Below, piece by piece: positions 32,336 to 43,260 of a stretch of 64,000 bases of DNA (its first letter is position 1; each line of letters starts with the position of its first letter). The notes beneath the pieces are model-generated. The model saw only the letters and a program-made list of their open reading frames with translations. It was not told the origin of the DNA and made no database searches. The DNA lies in contig OZ038378.1 in the NCBI GenBank assembly GCA_964036045.1, positions 44,976,639 through 45,040,638 on the forward strand, read 5' to 3'. The translations under genes were made by a program, and so were the position numbers. Origin of the DNA: Eutreptiella sp. 'Long Island Sound 2002'. Its lineage: Eukaryota > Euglenozoa > Euglenophyceae > Eutreptiales > Eutreptiaceae.

Positions 32336-32360
32336 GTCAAACGACGCGGGGCTTGAATCA
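32331..32360 (-). repeat. Right terminal inverted repeat of the Harbinger-like element
   Basis: The minus strand begins TGATTCAAGCCCCGCG and ends GACGTCAT. Confidence 0.65.
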
Positions 32361-32363
32361 AAT
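32361..32363. repeat. 3-bp target duplication, right (Harbinger-like element)
   Basis: AAT, paired with 24603-24605. Confidence 0.65.
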
Positions 32364-32395
32364 GGGTGGTTTGCATAGCACATCTCGGTAGATCC

Positions 32396-32408
32396 CGAGT
32401 AGAAGCAA
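32396..32408. repeat. 13-bp target duplication, left (family B copy 1)
   Basis: CGAGTAGAAGCAA, identical to 34927-34939. Confidence 0.85.
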
Positions 32409-32619
32409 CACGACCACAACCGCAACCCAACCCCGACCACACCCACCAGAACACGCCGACCGTACGGCGGCGAAGGCAACACCGAACAAACAAAACAAGC
32501 CGAGCATGGCGCCGGCTAAAACGCCACCAACCCGAACCCAACGCCGGCTGCCAGGCAGCACACACGACGACAACCCAAGCCAAGGACCACCACACCACGC
32601 ACAACCACCGCGGCGGACA

Positions 32620-32900
32620 GGCATCAACACAGCACGCCCCACCATGAGGGGGGCCATGCACCGGCACCGCACGCCCCACCATGCGGGGAGCCACGTAGCA
32701 AAGCAGCGAGGACGACCATGCGGGGGGCCGCACTCCAGCACAGCACGCCCCACCTTGGGAGGGACCACACACCGACACAGCACGCCCCACAGTGCGCACG
32801 GGGCGCGCACCAACACAGCACGCCCTACCATTGGGGGGGGGCACGCACCAACGTAGCGAACCCTACCAAGAGGGGGGCCACGCACCAGCACAAAACCAAC
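32620..32900. repeat. ~60-bp minisatellite at the 5' end of B copy 1
   Basis: Degenerate units around CACAGCACGCCCCACCATG and GGGGGGCCACGCACCA. Confidence 0.6.
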
Positions 32901-33099
32901 CCCGGCCAAGCAAACAGCACGGCCCCAACCGCAACCCGACCCGGGCACGACCAACCAACACCGAAACAAGCAGGACAACTACACGAACAACATCCGACCG
33001 CGCAAGCGCCAGCAGCAGCGCCAAGGAACCAACGCCGAACAAGCCAACCATGAGGCGGCTAACACAACGGTGCACCAACAAAACCACTGCAGCGGCCAC

Positions 33100-34440
33100 G
33101 ACGTGACCGTAAACAGACCACACGCAGGCCAGCCAACACCAAACTATGCAGGCATGCAGGGGTCAAAACGGGAACGGCGTCCAACGGGTTGGCAACACCG
33201 TGGTGCGCCACGCCCGCCGACCACCATACCCACGAACACAACAGAACACCGCCACTCTACCATTACGAACGCGACCAACCAACGTTAACAAACTACACTA
33301 CACTACACCTGGACAAACCAAAACGCAACTAACCAGCACCGACACGGATGTGCCGGCTACACAAACAACATTCGGGGATATGACAACCGGCAGCAGCGAC
33401 ACGGAACCCACGCAAACCAAGCCAACCAAGAGGCAGCCAAGACAATCGCGCACCAACCACACCGCAGCAGCAGCCGCCACTTGGTCGTAAACAGACCACA
33501 CGCAAGCCGGCCAACACCAAACCAGCCAGGCCTGCAAGGGTCAAAACGGGAAAGGCGTCCAACAGGTTGGCAACACCGTGGTGCGCCACGCCCGCCGACG
33601 ACCATACCCACGAACACAACAGAACACCGCAACTCTACCATTACGAACGCGACCAGCCAACGTTAACAAACTACACTACACTACACCTGGACAAACCAAG
33701 ACGCAACTAACCAGCACAGACACGGACGTGCCGGCTACACAAACAACATTCGGGGATATGACAACCGGCAGCAGCGACACGGAACCCACGCAAACCAAGC
33801 CAACCAGGAGGCAGCCAAGACAATCGCGCACCAACCACACCGCAGCAGCAGCCGCCACTTGGGCGTAAACAGACCACACGCAAGCCGGCCAACACCAAAC
33901 CAGCCAGGCCTGCAAGGGTCAGAACGGGGAAGGCGTCCAACAGGTTGGCAACACCGTGGTGGGCCACGCCCGCCGACGACCATACCCACGAACACAACAG
34001 AACACCGCAACTCTACCATTACGAACGCGACCAGCCAACGTTAACAAACTACACTACACTACACCTGGACAAACCAAGACGCAACTAGCCAGCACAGACA
34101 CGGACGTGCCGGCTGCACAAACAACATTCGGCGATACGACCACCGGCAGCAGCGCGATGGAACCCACGCAAACCAAGCCAACCATGAGGCGGCCAAGACA
34201 ACCATGCACCCGCCACACAGCAGCTGCAGCCGCCACTTGACCATAAACAGACCACACGCAAGCCGGCCAACACCAAAAAAGCCAGGCGTGCACGGGTCGA
34301 AACGGGAACGGTGTCCAGAGGGTTGGCGACACCGTGGTGCGTCACGCCCGCCGACGACCATACCGACGAACACAATCGTGACTCTACCATCACGCAATCG
34401 ACCAACCAATATTAAGAAGCTACGCCGAACCGTTTAACGA
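33100..34440. repeat. 378-bp tandem repeat, about 3.5 units (B copy 1)
   Basis: Landmark CGTAAACAGACCACACGC recurs near 33107, 33486, 33863 and (ATAAACAG variant) 34240. Being a multiple of 3, the unit gives repeated identical open frames on both strands; none has a known domain. Confidence 0.9.
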
Positions 34441-34926
34441 CCAACCAACCAACCACAACGACCTACTTCGAACCCCCGGCCCCCCGGGTGAGCGCAAGCT
34501 CGACCGAGTCAGGAGGCGTGAGTGTGCGCCACGGCATGCGAGTCCCGTAGCACGTGCTTCTTCAAGTCGCCTCACGCCTACTGAAAACCAACCAAGGTGG
34601 GGGTGCCTGCAAGATAGGGCCTTCGGCCTGGCTCTCGGCCCCTGGGCCCCAGAGTCCGGAGGTTGATGAGGTTGTGCGATGGGACCCTCCCCCATGTATC
34701 ATCCGCCTGAAGGAGAGGAATGTGAGATTTTGGTCGAACATGGGTTACCTCTCTGGGCAGAACCCGCTGTACGGTACTGCTCGCGGCAACCGCGCCCTTC
34801 CACCATTTCGGGGAGCCGCTTTGTGGGGGCACGTGCAATAGGGCCGTCGGTGGGTGAGCGAAAGCCCCTCGGTAAGTCCCCCCTGCGGGGCAACCCCAGT
34901 CCCGACCGGACCTACCTACCTACCTA
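34441..34926 (+). other. 3' terminal module and tail, family B copy 1
   Basis: About 480 bp shared with 37691-38178 and 41700-42180. Includes CCCCTCGGTAAGTCC at 34865-34879 and the tail. Confidence 0.8.
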
Positions 34927-34939
34927 CGAGTAGAAGCAA
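34927..34939. repeat. 13-bp target duplication, right (family B copy 1)
   Basis: CGAGTAGAAGCAA. Confidence 0.85.
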
Positions 34940-35502
34940 TAGGCATTGTTGATATATTGGGAACACTTACTCGCGTACAACTCGACCTGAACTTCATTCA
35001 GGTCAAGCTGCTTGGCCGCCAGTCCGTTCTCGACCAGCTGATAGTTCTTAGTTGGATAAGATTTGTTCATGTAGCATAAACCGGATTCTTTTTGTCCTGA
35101 CATATCCTGAGGGGTGGAGAAAAGGCGTTGCAGAACCTCTTTCAATAGCTAACTTGATCAGGAGATCGTCTAGCTCATCCTACCAGTGCGAGCGAGACGT
35201 CCTCTCGGACGGCTCTCTACAGCTCTCAAAAGTCTTCAGAGGGATTTTTCCCATGAGCTGCAGATGGGACTCAGTAGCTCCATAGGAGGTGGGGTTCATC
35301 CGCCCCATAAGGTCCTCAAGCGGCGCATCAGACTCAGAAACGTGGGCAGCTGCAGGGAATTGTAAGTGTTGTCCCGGGTGAATAATAGTGCCGGAGGGCT
35401 CAGGGTTGGCGAGGCCCGGGATGCAGCCTTGCAGGGATGCGGCCTGGATGCTGGTTCCGGTCACCGAGGGAACCCCACGGGAGGAGAGGGCAGCGTGAAA
35501 AC

Positions 35503-35514
35503 TAGACAAGTCCA
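35503..35514. repeat. 12-bp target duplication, left (family B copy 2)
   Basis: TAGACAAGTCCA, identical to 38179-38190. Confidence 0.85.
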
Positions 35515-36734
35515 TGAAGAGTGGAGGCTAGCCTTAGCAGCCCGTGATGTCGAATACAAACGACACCCCAAAGACTTCCTCCTACATCCCCCGGGCGGGG
35601 GCCACGCTTCTCGGACCACCGCAACCGGCCTGCAACAGAGAAAGGGGCGGCGCCACACCCGGACCCGTCCTTCGAGCTAACCCTCCTCTCCCGCAAGCCG
35701 GATCCACAAGGGGCCGGGCAAAGGGCCCGGCCAAGAACGTGGGACCCACAGCCAGGCCGATGACCACGAGAATGTTATCGAACAATCGTCCAGAGTATTA
35801 CCTTCCAAGGCGAGCAGCCAGGGATACGTGCACCGCGGGGACCGGTGCACATCTCCTCCGGATAAGTTAAACAGCTGGGACGCCGGGGGGGTTTCGGCAC
35901 ATATAACCTACGCAAATGGTACGAGGGGCAAACTACCCGCAGAAAGCTAACATCGTCAATAAGCAGGAGGGCAGCTGCAACACTGCCCGGTATTTCTATC
36001 CTCCGAAACCCCTCCCGGGGCAGGCGGGGGACCACAGGCTCGCCACACGGGGCCACGCCAACCCCCTGCCAGCGGGCACGGATGTGTTACGCCGAGCCCA
36101 GCCCACCACGCCGGACAGAACGTCCCGGTACCACAGCACGAGCCGAACCGCCCTAACCATCCTAACCACCAAACTCAGCACTGGGACACAGGCACACCAG
36201 CCACATGACCCGCAAAACACGGCATGATATGGCGCACGGCAGGCAGGCAGATACGAACACGAGCACCGCACCATCGAGCCAGAACAGCACCCTGGGGCTC
36301 CCATGGGGAGCACAGGGACGGGCCAAGGGGGACCGACGGGGCCTTGCCACCGGCGAAGGGTGTACATATGAATGGCACAGGCGAAACTGGAAGGACGGCC
36401 ACAGATCACTGCGAAGTACCCTATGATGGATTGTGCATGCAACACTGCCAGGGCGGGGCAGGGAAAAGGGCAACGAATTTGGAAAACATTTTTACAGCGG
36501 TCCAAACACTTATCATTATTTTTCTCCCCCACGGTGGAAAGACGGAGCACAGTAAAAACGTACCGTGCCGGCCCCACGCAGTTGGCACCAACCAACACAG
36601 CAACAAGCAGAACACCTGCGTGCAACAAATCTGACTGCGCAAGCGCCCGCTGCAGCGACAAGGAACCAACGCCGAACAAACCGACCAAGAGGTGACTAAC
36701 ACAACTGCGCACCAACAAAACCACTACAGCGAAC

Positions 36735-37690
36735 ACAACGTGACCATAAACAGAACGCACACACGCCGGCCAACACCAAACTGGCCGGACATGCATTGGC
36801 CGGTACAAGAACGGCGTCCAACGAACTGGCGACACCGTGGTGAGCCACGCCCGCCGGCCTTCATGCCCACGAACACAGCAGAACACCGTACATCTACCAC
36901 TATGGACGCGACCAACCAACGTTAACAAACTACACTACACTACACTTGGACAAACCAAGACGCAACTAACCAGCACCGACACGTATGTGTCGGCTAAACA
37001 GGCAGGATTTGACGATAAGACCACCGGCAGCAGCGCGACAGAACCCACACAAACGCAGCCGACCACGAGCTGGCCGCCACAACCGCGCACCAACCACACC
37101 CCAGCTGCAGCCGCCACATGACCGTAAACAGGCCACACGCAAGATGGCCAACACGAAACCAGCCAGGCGTGCTCGTGTCAAAACGGGAACGGCGTCCAAC
37201 GGGATGGCGGCAACGCGGTGCGCCACGCCTGCTGACGACCATGCCCACGAATACAACAGAACACCGCAACTCTACCATTACGAACGCGGCCAACCAGCGT
37301 TGACAAACCGCACTACGCCGCACTTGGACCAACCAAGACGCAACTAGCCAGCGCCGACACGGACGTTCCGGCTGCACAAACAACATTCGGCGATACGACC
37401 ACCGGCAGCAGCGCGATGAAACCCACGCAAACCAAGCCGACCATGAGGCGGCCGAGACAACCGCGCACCGACCACACCGCAGCTGCAGCTGCCACCTGAC
37501 CGTAAACAGACCACACGCAAGCCGGCCAACACCAAACCAGCCAGGCGTGCACAGGTCGACACGGGAACGGCGTCCATCGGGTTGGTGACACCGTGGTGCG
37601 CCACGCCCGCCCACGACCATGCCCTCCCAGAAGACCGTGACTCTGCCGCCACGCAACCGACCGTCACAAGACTACACCGAACCGTTAAAC
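36735..37690. repeat. 378-bp tandem repeat, about 2.5 units (B copy 2)
   Basis: Landmarks near 36742, 37121 and 37500, same unit as in B copy 1. Confidence 0.88.
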
Positions 37691-38178
37691 GACCAAACAA
37701 CCAACCACAACGACCTACTTCGAACCCCCGGCCCCCGGGAAGAGCGCAAGTTCGACGGAGTGAGGAGGCGTGAGTGTGCGCCACGGCATGCGAGTCCCGT
37801 ACCACGTGCTTCTTCAAGTCGCCTCACACCCACTGAAAACCAGCCCAGGTAGGGGTGCCTGCAGGACAGGGCCTTTGGCCTGGCTCCCAGCCCCTGGGCC
37901 CTAAAATCCGGAGGTTGCTCAGGATGTGCGATGGGACCCTCCCCCACGTATCATCCGCCCGAAGGAGAGGAATGTGAGATTTCGGTCGAACATGGGTTAC
38001 CTCTCTGGGCAGAACACGCTGTAGGGTACTGCTCGCGGCGACAGCGCCCTTCCCCCCTGTGGGGGAGCCGCTTTGTGGGGGCACGTGCAGTAGGGCCGTG
38101 GGTGGGTGAGCAAAAGCCCCTTGGTAAGACCCCCCAGGGCGTTGCAACCCCAGTGCCCAGTCGACCTACCTACCTACA
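37691..38178 (+). other. 3' terminal module and tail, family B copy 2
   Basis: Contains CCCCTTGGTAAGACC at 38117-38131 and the ACCT tail. Confidence 0.8.
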
Positions 38179-38190
38179 TAGACAAGTCCA
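38179..38190. repeat. 12-bp target duplication, right (family B copy 2)
   Basis: TAGACAAGTCCA. Confidence 0.85.
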
Positions 38191-39184
38191 GGCTCGTATG
38201 ACCCAGAGAAAAACCCCGGTCTATGAAGAAACTTAACGCGGATGAACATAAATACATCTAAGTGTCTAAATCTGTCTTAAAAGATTTCAATAAATCCAAT
38301 TTGGTAAAAAGATATGGCTGATTTGGGTCGCGCACGCGCATCAGCGGGAAATGGCAATTCTGGGTAAATCATCGGAAGGCGGCGGACTTGCAATGTCGGA
38401 ATGATGTAGTTCACTCTCTGGGAATGGTCTGGCGGTCATCAGCAGCGCCGATGTACGTAAAATGGCCAAAGTGTAGCCAATCGGGGGCACATCTGTGAAG
38501 ATTCGAGCAGATGGGGGTTGGCAGCACTTACAGCCCCCCTCGGAAAAAGCACTGGGATGTGTCCCTATGTCAACGAATAACATCGTGCACATAACTCCAA
38601 TAATGAAATAGAATCGCAGTCTGATTAAGACAACGTCTACTCCATTTGATCGGATTTAGGCTGAACTGGCACCAAATTGGGATGGACGAACCTGTAATGA
38701 AACAGAATGAGGAGAACAGTGCACCAGCAGGAAAAAATAGGTTTAAGCGCTAGGAAGCACGCAAACGTATAAGCAATACCAAACCATGTTTTGGTTGAGA
38801 ATGAGGTAGATTATTGGAAGATTCGGGGAGGAGAGCATCAAAGTGAAGTGAAATCGCTGGCGCTCTGAGCGGCTTTGCTCTCGCGGGCACGTCCTCCACG
38901 TACCCTACAACGGGTTAGTCCCTCTTTTCTCGTTCTCAAAGTTACAGGATGAGATACAGATTTGACGCCTGTATCGGATTATCACAAGAATCAACAAGGT
39001 CGGGTCTCAATTTGGACTAAGATGGAAGGAATGAAGCACTTGCAGAGAGGAGAAAAAATGACAAATGTAGTCTATGGGTCCTGAGTGAACAGAAAAAACT
39101 GCAGTGTTGACAAGGTTAGGCGAAGCTGTAAACGGATTTCGAAGAACGAGAGGACATCACAAGTAAATTAACCTAAATTGTCCC
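38191..39184. other. AT-balanced unique stretch, no gene recognised
   Basis: Short frames only. The first tens of bases are probably more RE-2 sequence, because the minus frame stays open across the empty B copy 2 site; no motif is identifiable. Confidence 0.4.
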
Positions 39185-39385
39185 AGAATAGATTCGGGCC
39201 GCCTCGCTCTCCTGTCGCCATCCTGTCGCCTCCCTGTCGCCTCCCTGTCTCTTTTTTGGCACTTTTAGCCCCCTGTCGCTCCCCTGTTGCTTGCCTGTCG
39301 CTCCCCTGTCGCTCTCCTGTATCTCCCCTGTTGCTCCCCTGTCCCTTCCCTTTCGCTTTCCTGCCGCCCTGCCGTTGCTATCCTG
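39185..39385. repeat. CTCCTGTCGC-type minisatellite, left
   Basis: Variants of CCTGTCGC(T/C)CC. The same kind of unit reappears at 40430-40905. Confidence 0.85.
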
Positions 39386-39394
39386 TCGCTTCCA

Positions 39395-39705
39395 AATGAC
39401 ACTCACAGCACGCGCGAACACTCAAATGACACTAACAGCACGCGCAGCACTCAAATGACACTCACAGCACGCGCCGACACTCAAATGACACCCACAGCAC
39501 CTGCTGACACTCAAATGACACTTACAGCACGCGCCCACACTCAAATGACAGTCACAGCACGCGCGACCACTCAATCGACAGTCACAGCAGGCGCCGACAC
39601 GCAAATGACACTCACAGCACGCGCGAACACGCAAATGACACTCACAGCACTCGGGAACACTCAAATAACATTCAGAGCAAGCAACAGCAGCAGGAGCAGC
39701 AAGCT
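39395..39705. repeat. 30-bp minisatellite
   Basis: About ten units of ACTCAAATGACACTCACAGC followed by ACGCGCGAAC-like sequence. It is open in one frame (Thr/Ala/Gln-rich) only because 30 is a multiple of 3. Confidence 0.9.
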
Positions 39706-39870
39706 GTAGCACCACAACCAGTAAGCAGCAGCAGCACCATGAGCATGCACCAGCAGCACCAGCCGCAGCAGCAAGCTGCAGCAGCACCACCACCAGCAAG
39801 TAGCAACAGTGCTAGCAGCAAGCAGCAGCAGATCCAACACACACGGCGGCAGCGGCAGCTTCAGCAGCCG
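39690..39870. repeat. CAG/CAGCAC-rich simple repeat
   Basis: Imperfect AGCAGCAGCACC repeats; would code poly-Gln/Ser/Ala if translated. Confidence 0.8.
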
Positions 39871-40429
39871 CAGCGGGAAGCAGACCTTGGACCTTGGCCC
39901 CGTCTTCTTTTCTTTTTCTTCTCTGCTCCTTCCTAATGTGCTCCTTCTTCGTCTTCTTCGTCACCTTCTTTCTGTCTTCATATTCTTCCCTCCTATTCTT
40001 CTTCTCCTTCTTCTTTATTTGCTGCCTGTGTTGCCCTGCACACACCGAGCAGACAGAAAAATTCAACCACTAATCTTAATGAAACGGAACAACCACAAAA
40101 TGGAAATGGACAGTTGTAAATTGCATACCTGTACACCGGGATTGCTGTTTGGGCTAGAAATTACCAGTCGGCTGCTCGCTGCTGGCGATTCACTTAAATC
40201 ATCATCATGTGACAAAGCAAAGATATTTTTCTGTTGAAAAACAGTGGAATGTAGTGATTCCAAAAAAGAATAAAATTCACCAAATGCTAAAAATCTATTC
40301 CTGAAACAATGAAATGACATCTTAATTAGAATCAAAATAAATGTAAAACATTGGTCCTCATCTTCTTCACATATATCCACCTAAATACAAATCCATGTAC
40401 CATTTTGTCTCCCTTGTCCTCTTCTACAA
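39871..40429. other. No gene recognised
   Basis: A TTCTTC-rich pyrimidine tract (39900-40020), then AT-rich DNA. Confidence 0.45.
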
Positions 40430-40905
40430 GCCTGTTGCTCTCCTGTCGCACCCCTGTTGCCTTCCTGTCGCCTTCCTGTCGGAAATAACACCCTGCCGCT
40501 CTCCTGTCGCTCTCCTGTTGCTCTCCAGTTGCTCTCCTGTCGCCCCTTCCTGTCGCCTCCCTGGCGCTGTTTCCTGTCCCTTCCCTGTTGTTTCCCTGTC
40601 GGCGCTAGCCCTGTTGCCCTCCTGTCGTCTTCCTTTCGCTTTCCTGTCGCTTATCCTGACGCTATGTCTTGTTTCCTGTTGCTTCACTGCCGCCACCCTG
40701 TCGCCACCCTGTCGCCCCCCTGTTGCCCTCCTGTTGCCCTCCCGTCGCAGCTTCTCTGTTGCCTTCCTGTCGCCTGCCTGTTGCTTCCTGTCGCTTTCCT
40801 GCCGCTTTCCTGCCGCTTTCCTGTCGTCTTCCTGTCGCCACCCTGCCGTCTTCTTGTTGCCACCCTGTCGCCTTCCTGTCCCTCCGTGCCGCAATTCACC
40901 GTCGC
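40430..40905. repeat. CTCCTGTCGC-type minisatellite, right
   Basis: Long imperfect array of CCTGTCGC(C/T)(T/A)(C/T)C units. Confidence 0.88.
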
Positions 40906-41699
40906 TTGCTTTGCCTGGCCTGAATCGAATGAACAAATGTCCGCGTATGAAGGTGAAATGAGGCAGAATGCCTGGAACCAAAACAACTTCTGCCTTTGTT
41001 TAGTTTTAGGTCAATATATAATGTCGTTCGTTCAGCTCAATTGTGCTTTCTGGCACGTTTGTTTGCGAGCATCCAACAGTTTCCAAGACAATGTTGGTCT
41101 GATGATGATGCATCATGATGGGACATGATGGCCCTGAATCCTTGGTATGTAAGGCACCAAAGGATAGCAAAAGGTGCTTTACTGAGAGTATACAACTGCC
41201 AGACACCGAATAGTCCTTTATTTACACTGAGGGCGGTATCAATGGACTTGGACAAGGCCAATCTTTGAACTGAGTCCCACAAGACACGTGAATTCACCAT
41301 TTTTGACCTGAAACTCAGGGACTAAGCTCCAATTGGCGTGTGCCAAAAATACACTGAACCGTACGTACCTTAGAGGTTGCTGTTAGAAGTACTTAAAGCT
41401 TCTGTCTGAAGGTTGTCTGCACAATTGACGTCGGGCTCTCATGCAACAATGGCGGTATGAGGGACAAACCTGAGGAATTCAAGGTAGATTCGAGGATCCT
41501 GTGCCTGAATCTGGACTTTGTCTTTGGCATCAAGACAGATGAATGTAAGATCTGAGTTCCTGGCGCCGCAACTGGTGCGGCAAGAACTACAGGGGGTACT
41601 TGTAGGGGTGAAAGTCGCTGCGCAGCGTTTTTGCATTTACGATTGCTTCCATCTGCACGAGTAGCCACATTTCCAAAGATGCCCAGATAAACAGAGACA
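40906..41699. other. Unique stretch, no gene recognised
   Basis: Contains a GATGATGATGCATCATGATG run near 41101. Ends at the tail of B copy 3. Confidence 0.4.
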
Positions 41700-42180
41700 A
41701 GGTAGGTAGGTAGGTTGACTCGGGACTTGGGTTGCCCCGCAGGGGGGACTTACCAAGGGGCTTTCGCTCACCCACCGACGGCCCTACTGCACGTGCCCCC
41801 ACAAGGCGGCTCTCCCACATGGGGGAAGGGCGCGGTCGCCGCGAGCAGTACCCTACAACGGGTTCTGCCCAGAGAGGTAACCCATGTTCGACCAAAGTCT
41901 CACATTCCTCTCCTTCGGGCGGATGATGCGTGGGGGAGGGTCCCACCGCACATCCTCATCAACCTCCTGATTCTGGGGCCCAGGGGCCGGAAGCCAGGCC
42001 AAAGGCCCTGTCCTGCAGGCACCCCCACCTGGGTTGGTTTTCAGTGGGTGTGAGGCGACTTGAAGAAGCACGTGCTACGGGACTCGCATGCCGTGGCGCA
42101 CACTCACACCTCCTGACTCGGTCGAGCTTGCGCTCACCCGGGGGGCCGGGGGTTCGAAGTAGGTCGTTGTGGCTGGTTGG
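41700..42180 (-). other. 3' terminal module and tail, family B copy 3
   Basis: Inverted homologue of 34441-34926; motif CCCCTTGGTAAGTCC at 41746-41760 (minus). Confidence 0.8.
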
Positions 42181-42189
42181 TACGGTTGC

Positions 42190-43260
42190 GGTGTAGTTTG
42201 TTAATGTAGGTTGGTCGGTTGCGTGATGGTAGAGCCAAGTTTTGTTCGTGGGCATGGTCGTCGGCGGGCGCGGCGCACCACGGTGTCACCAACCCTTTGG
42301 ACGCCGTTCCCGTCTCGACCCGTGCACGCCTGGCTGGTTTGGTGTTGGCCGGCTTGCGTGTGGTCTGTTTACGGTCAAGTGGCGCTGCAGCTGCGGTGTT
42401 GTTGGTTCGCGGTCGTCTTGGCCGCCTCATGGTCGGCTTGGTTTGCGTGGGTTCCATTGCGCTGCTGCCGGTGGTCGTTCCGCCGAATGTTGTTTATGCA
42501 GCCGGCATGTCCGTGTCGGTGCTGGTCAGTGGCGTCATGGTTTGTCTAAGTGTAGTGTTGTGTAGTTTGTTACCGTTGGTTGGTCGCGTTTGTATTGGCA
42601 GCGTTGCTGTGCTCTGCTGTGTTCGTGGGTACAGTCGTCCGTGGGCGTGGCGCACCACGGTCAGACAGTGTTGCCAACCCGTTGGGCGCCGTTTCCGTTT
42701 CCACCCGTGCACGCCTGGCTGGTCCGGCGTTGGCCGGCTTGCGTGTGGTCCGTTTACGGTGAAGTGGTGGCTGCAGCTGTGGTGTGGTTGGTGGGCGGTT
42801 GTCGTGGCCGCCTCATGGTTGGCTGGGTTCGTGTGGGTTCCGTTGCGCTGCCTCCGGTGGTCTTATCGTCGAATCCTGCCCGTTTAGCCAGCACGTTTGT
42901 GTCTGCGTCGGTTTGTTGCGTCTTGGTTTGTACAAGTGTTGTGTAGTGTAGTTTGGGAACGTTCGTGGGCCGCGTCCGCAGCGGTAGAGTCACAGTGTTC
43001 CTCTGTGTTTGTGGCCATGGTCGTCGGGGGGCGCGGCTCGCCACGGTGTCTCTAGCTCGTTGGACGTCGCTCTCGCTCCGGCCCATGCACGCCCGGCCAG
43101 CTTGGCGCTGGTCGGTGTGCGCGCGGTCTGTTCACGGTCACCTTGCGTCCGCTGTAGTGGTTCTGGCGGTGTGTGCTCGTGTTAGTCGCCTCTTCGTTGG
43201 TTTGTTCGGAGTCGCAGTCGGATTTGTTGTGTGCAGGTGTTCCGCTTGTTGCGATTTTGG
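42190..43260. repeat. 378-bp tandem repeat, about 3 units (B copy 3)
   Basis: Inverted landmark GTGGTCTGTTTACGGT near 42360, with variants near 42750 and 43130. Confidence 0.85.

Larger units (their letters stand above)
24606..32360 (+). mobile_element. PIF/Harbinger-like DNA transposon, 7.76 kb, inserted in RE-2
   Basis: Bounded by imperfect ~31-bp terminal inverted repeats and a 3-bp AAT duplication. It carries a DDE_4-type transposase gene (27896-28179 plus 30841-31631), a coiled-coil-coding exon pair upstream, and a GCGTCAGGATG minisatellite just inside each end. Its insertion point splits a retroelement reading frame that closes when the element is removed. The transposase gene is interrupted by an LTR-type element. 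Host-gene content inside is not evident. Confidence 0.7.
32361..32408 (-). pseudogene. RE-2 polyprotein, middle sliver between two insertions
   Basis: 48 bp that encode GSTEMCYANHPF on the minus strand. They link YCFYS (at 34940) to FSQLAKV (at 24600). The ANHPF corresponds to the NPPF/Y-like motif of the methyltransferase-like domain (GNPTL in RE-1). Confidence 0.6.
32409..34926 (+). mobile_element. Retroposon family B, copy 1 (5'-truncated)
   Basis: A 2.5-kb insertion flanked by an exact 13-bp duplication and ending in an (ACCT)n tail at 34910-34926. Its 3' part matches B copy 2 and, inverted, B copy 3. The different 5' start points with a common 3' end indicate LINE-type 5' truncation. 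It splits the RE-2 frame. Confidence 0.85.
34927..35514 (-). pseudogene. RE-2 gag-end/post-protease region (right part)
   Basis: A minus-strand frame from 35515 (DLSSFHAALSSRG... HVSESDAPLEDLMGRM) is followed by DELDDLLIKLAIERG. In another frame it reads KSYPTKNYQLVENGLAAKQ and VQVELYASKCSQYINNAYCFYS. The latter corresponds to the RE-1 stretch NYQLLGDVL...LELFASDKQHVLDLYC..., the start of the methyltransferase-like domain. The zinc knuckle and protease are missing, so a deletion has joined the gag end to this domain. The frame continues across the B copy 1 insertion into 32408. Confidence 0.55.
35515..38178 (+). mobile_element. Retroposon family B, copy 2 (5'-truncated)
   Basis: A 2.66-kb copy with an exact 12-bp duplication and tail at 38164-38178. 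Its 5' half (35530-36600) matches B copy 3 on the minus strand (about 44330-43270). It then has three 378-bp units and the common 3' module. Open frames are numerous but not conserved as a protein. Confidence 0.85.

Noticed and set aside
33146-34240. Repeated ~95-codon open frames on both strands
   Set aside because: The 378-bp repeat is divisible by 3, so the same frames recur; they are open on both strands and show no domain.
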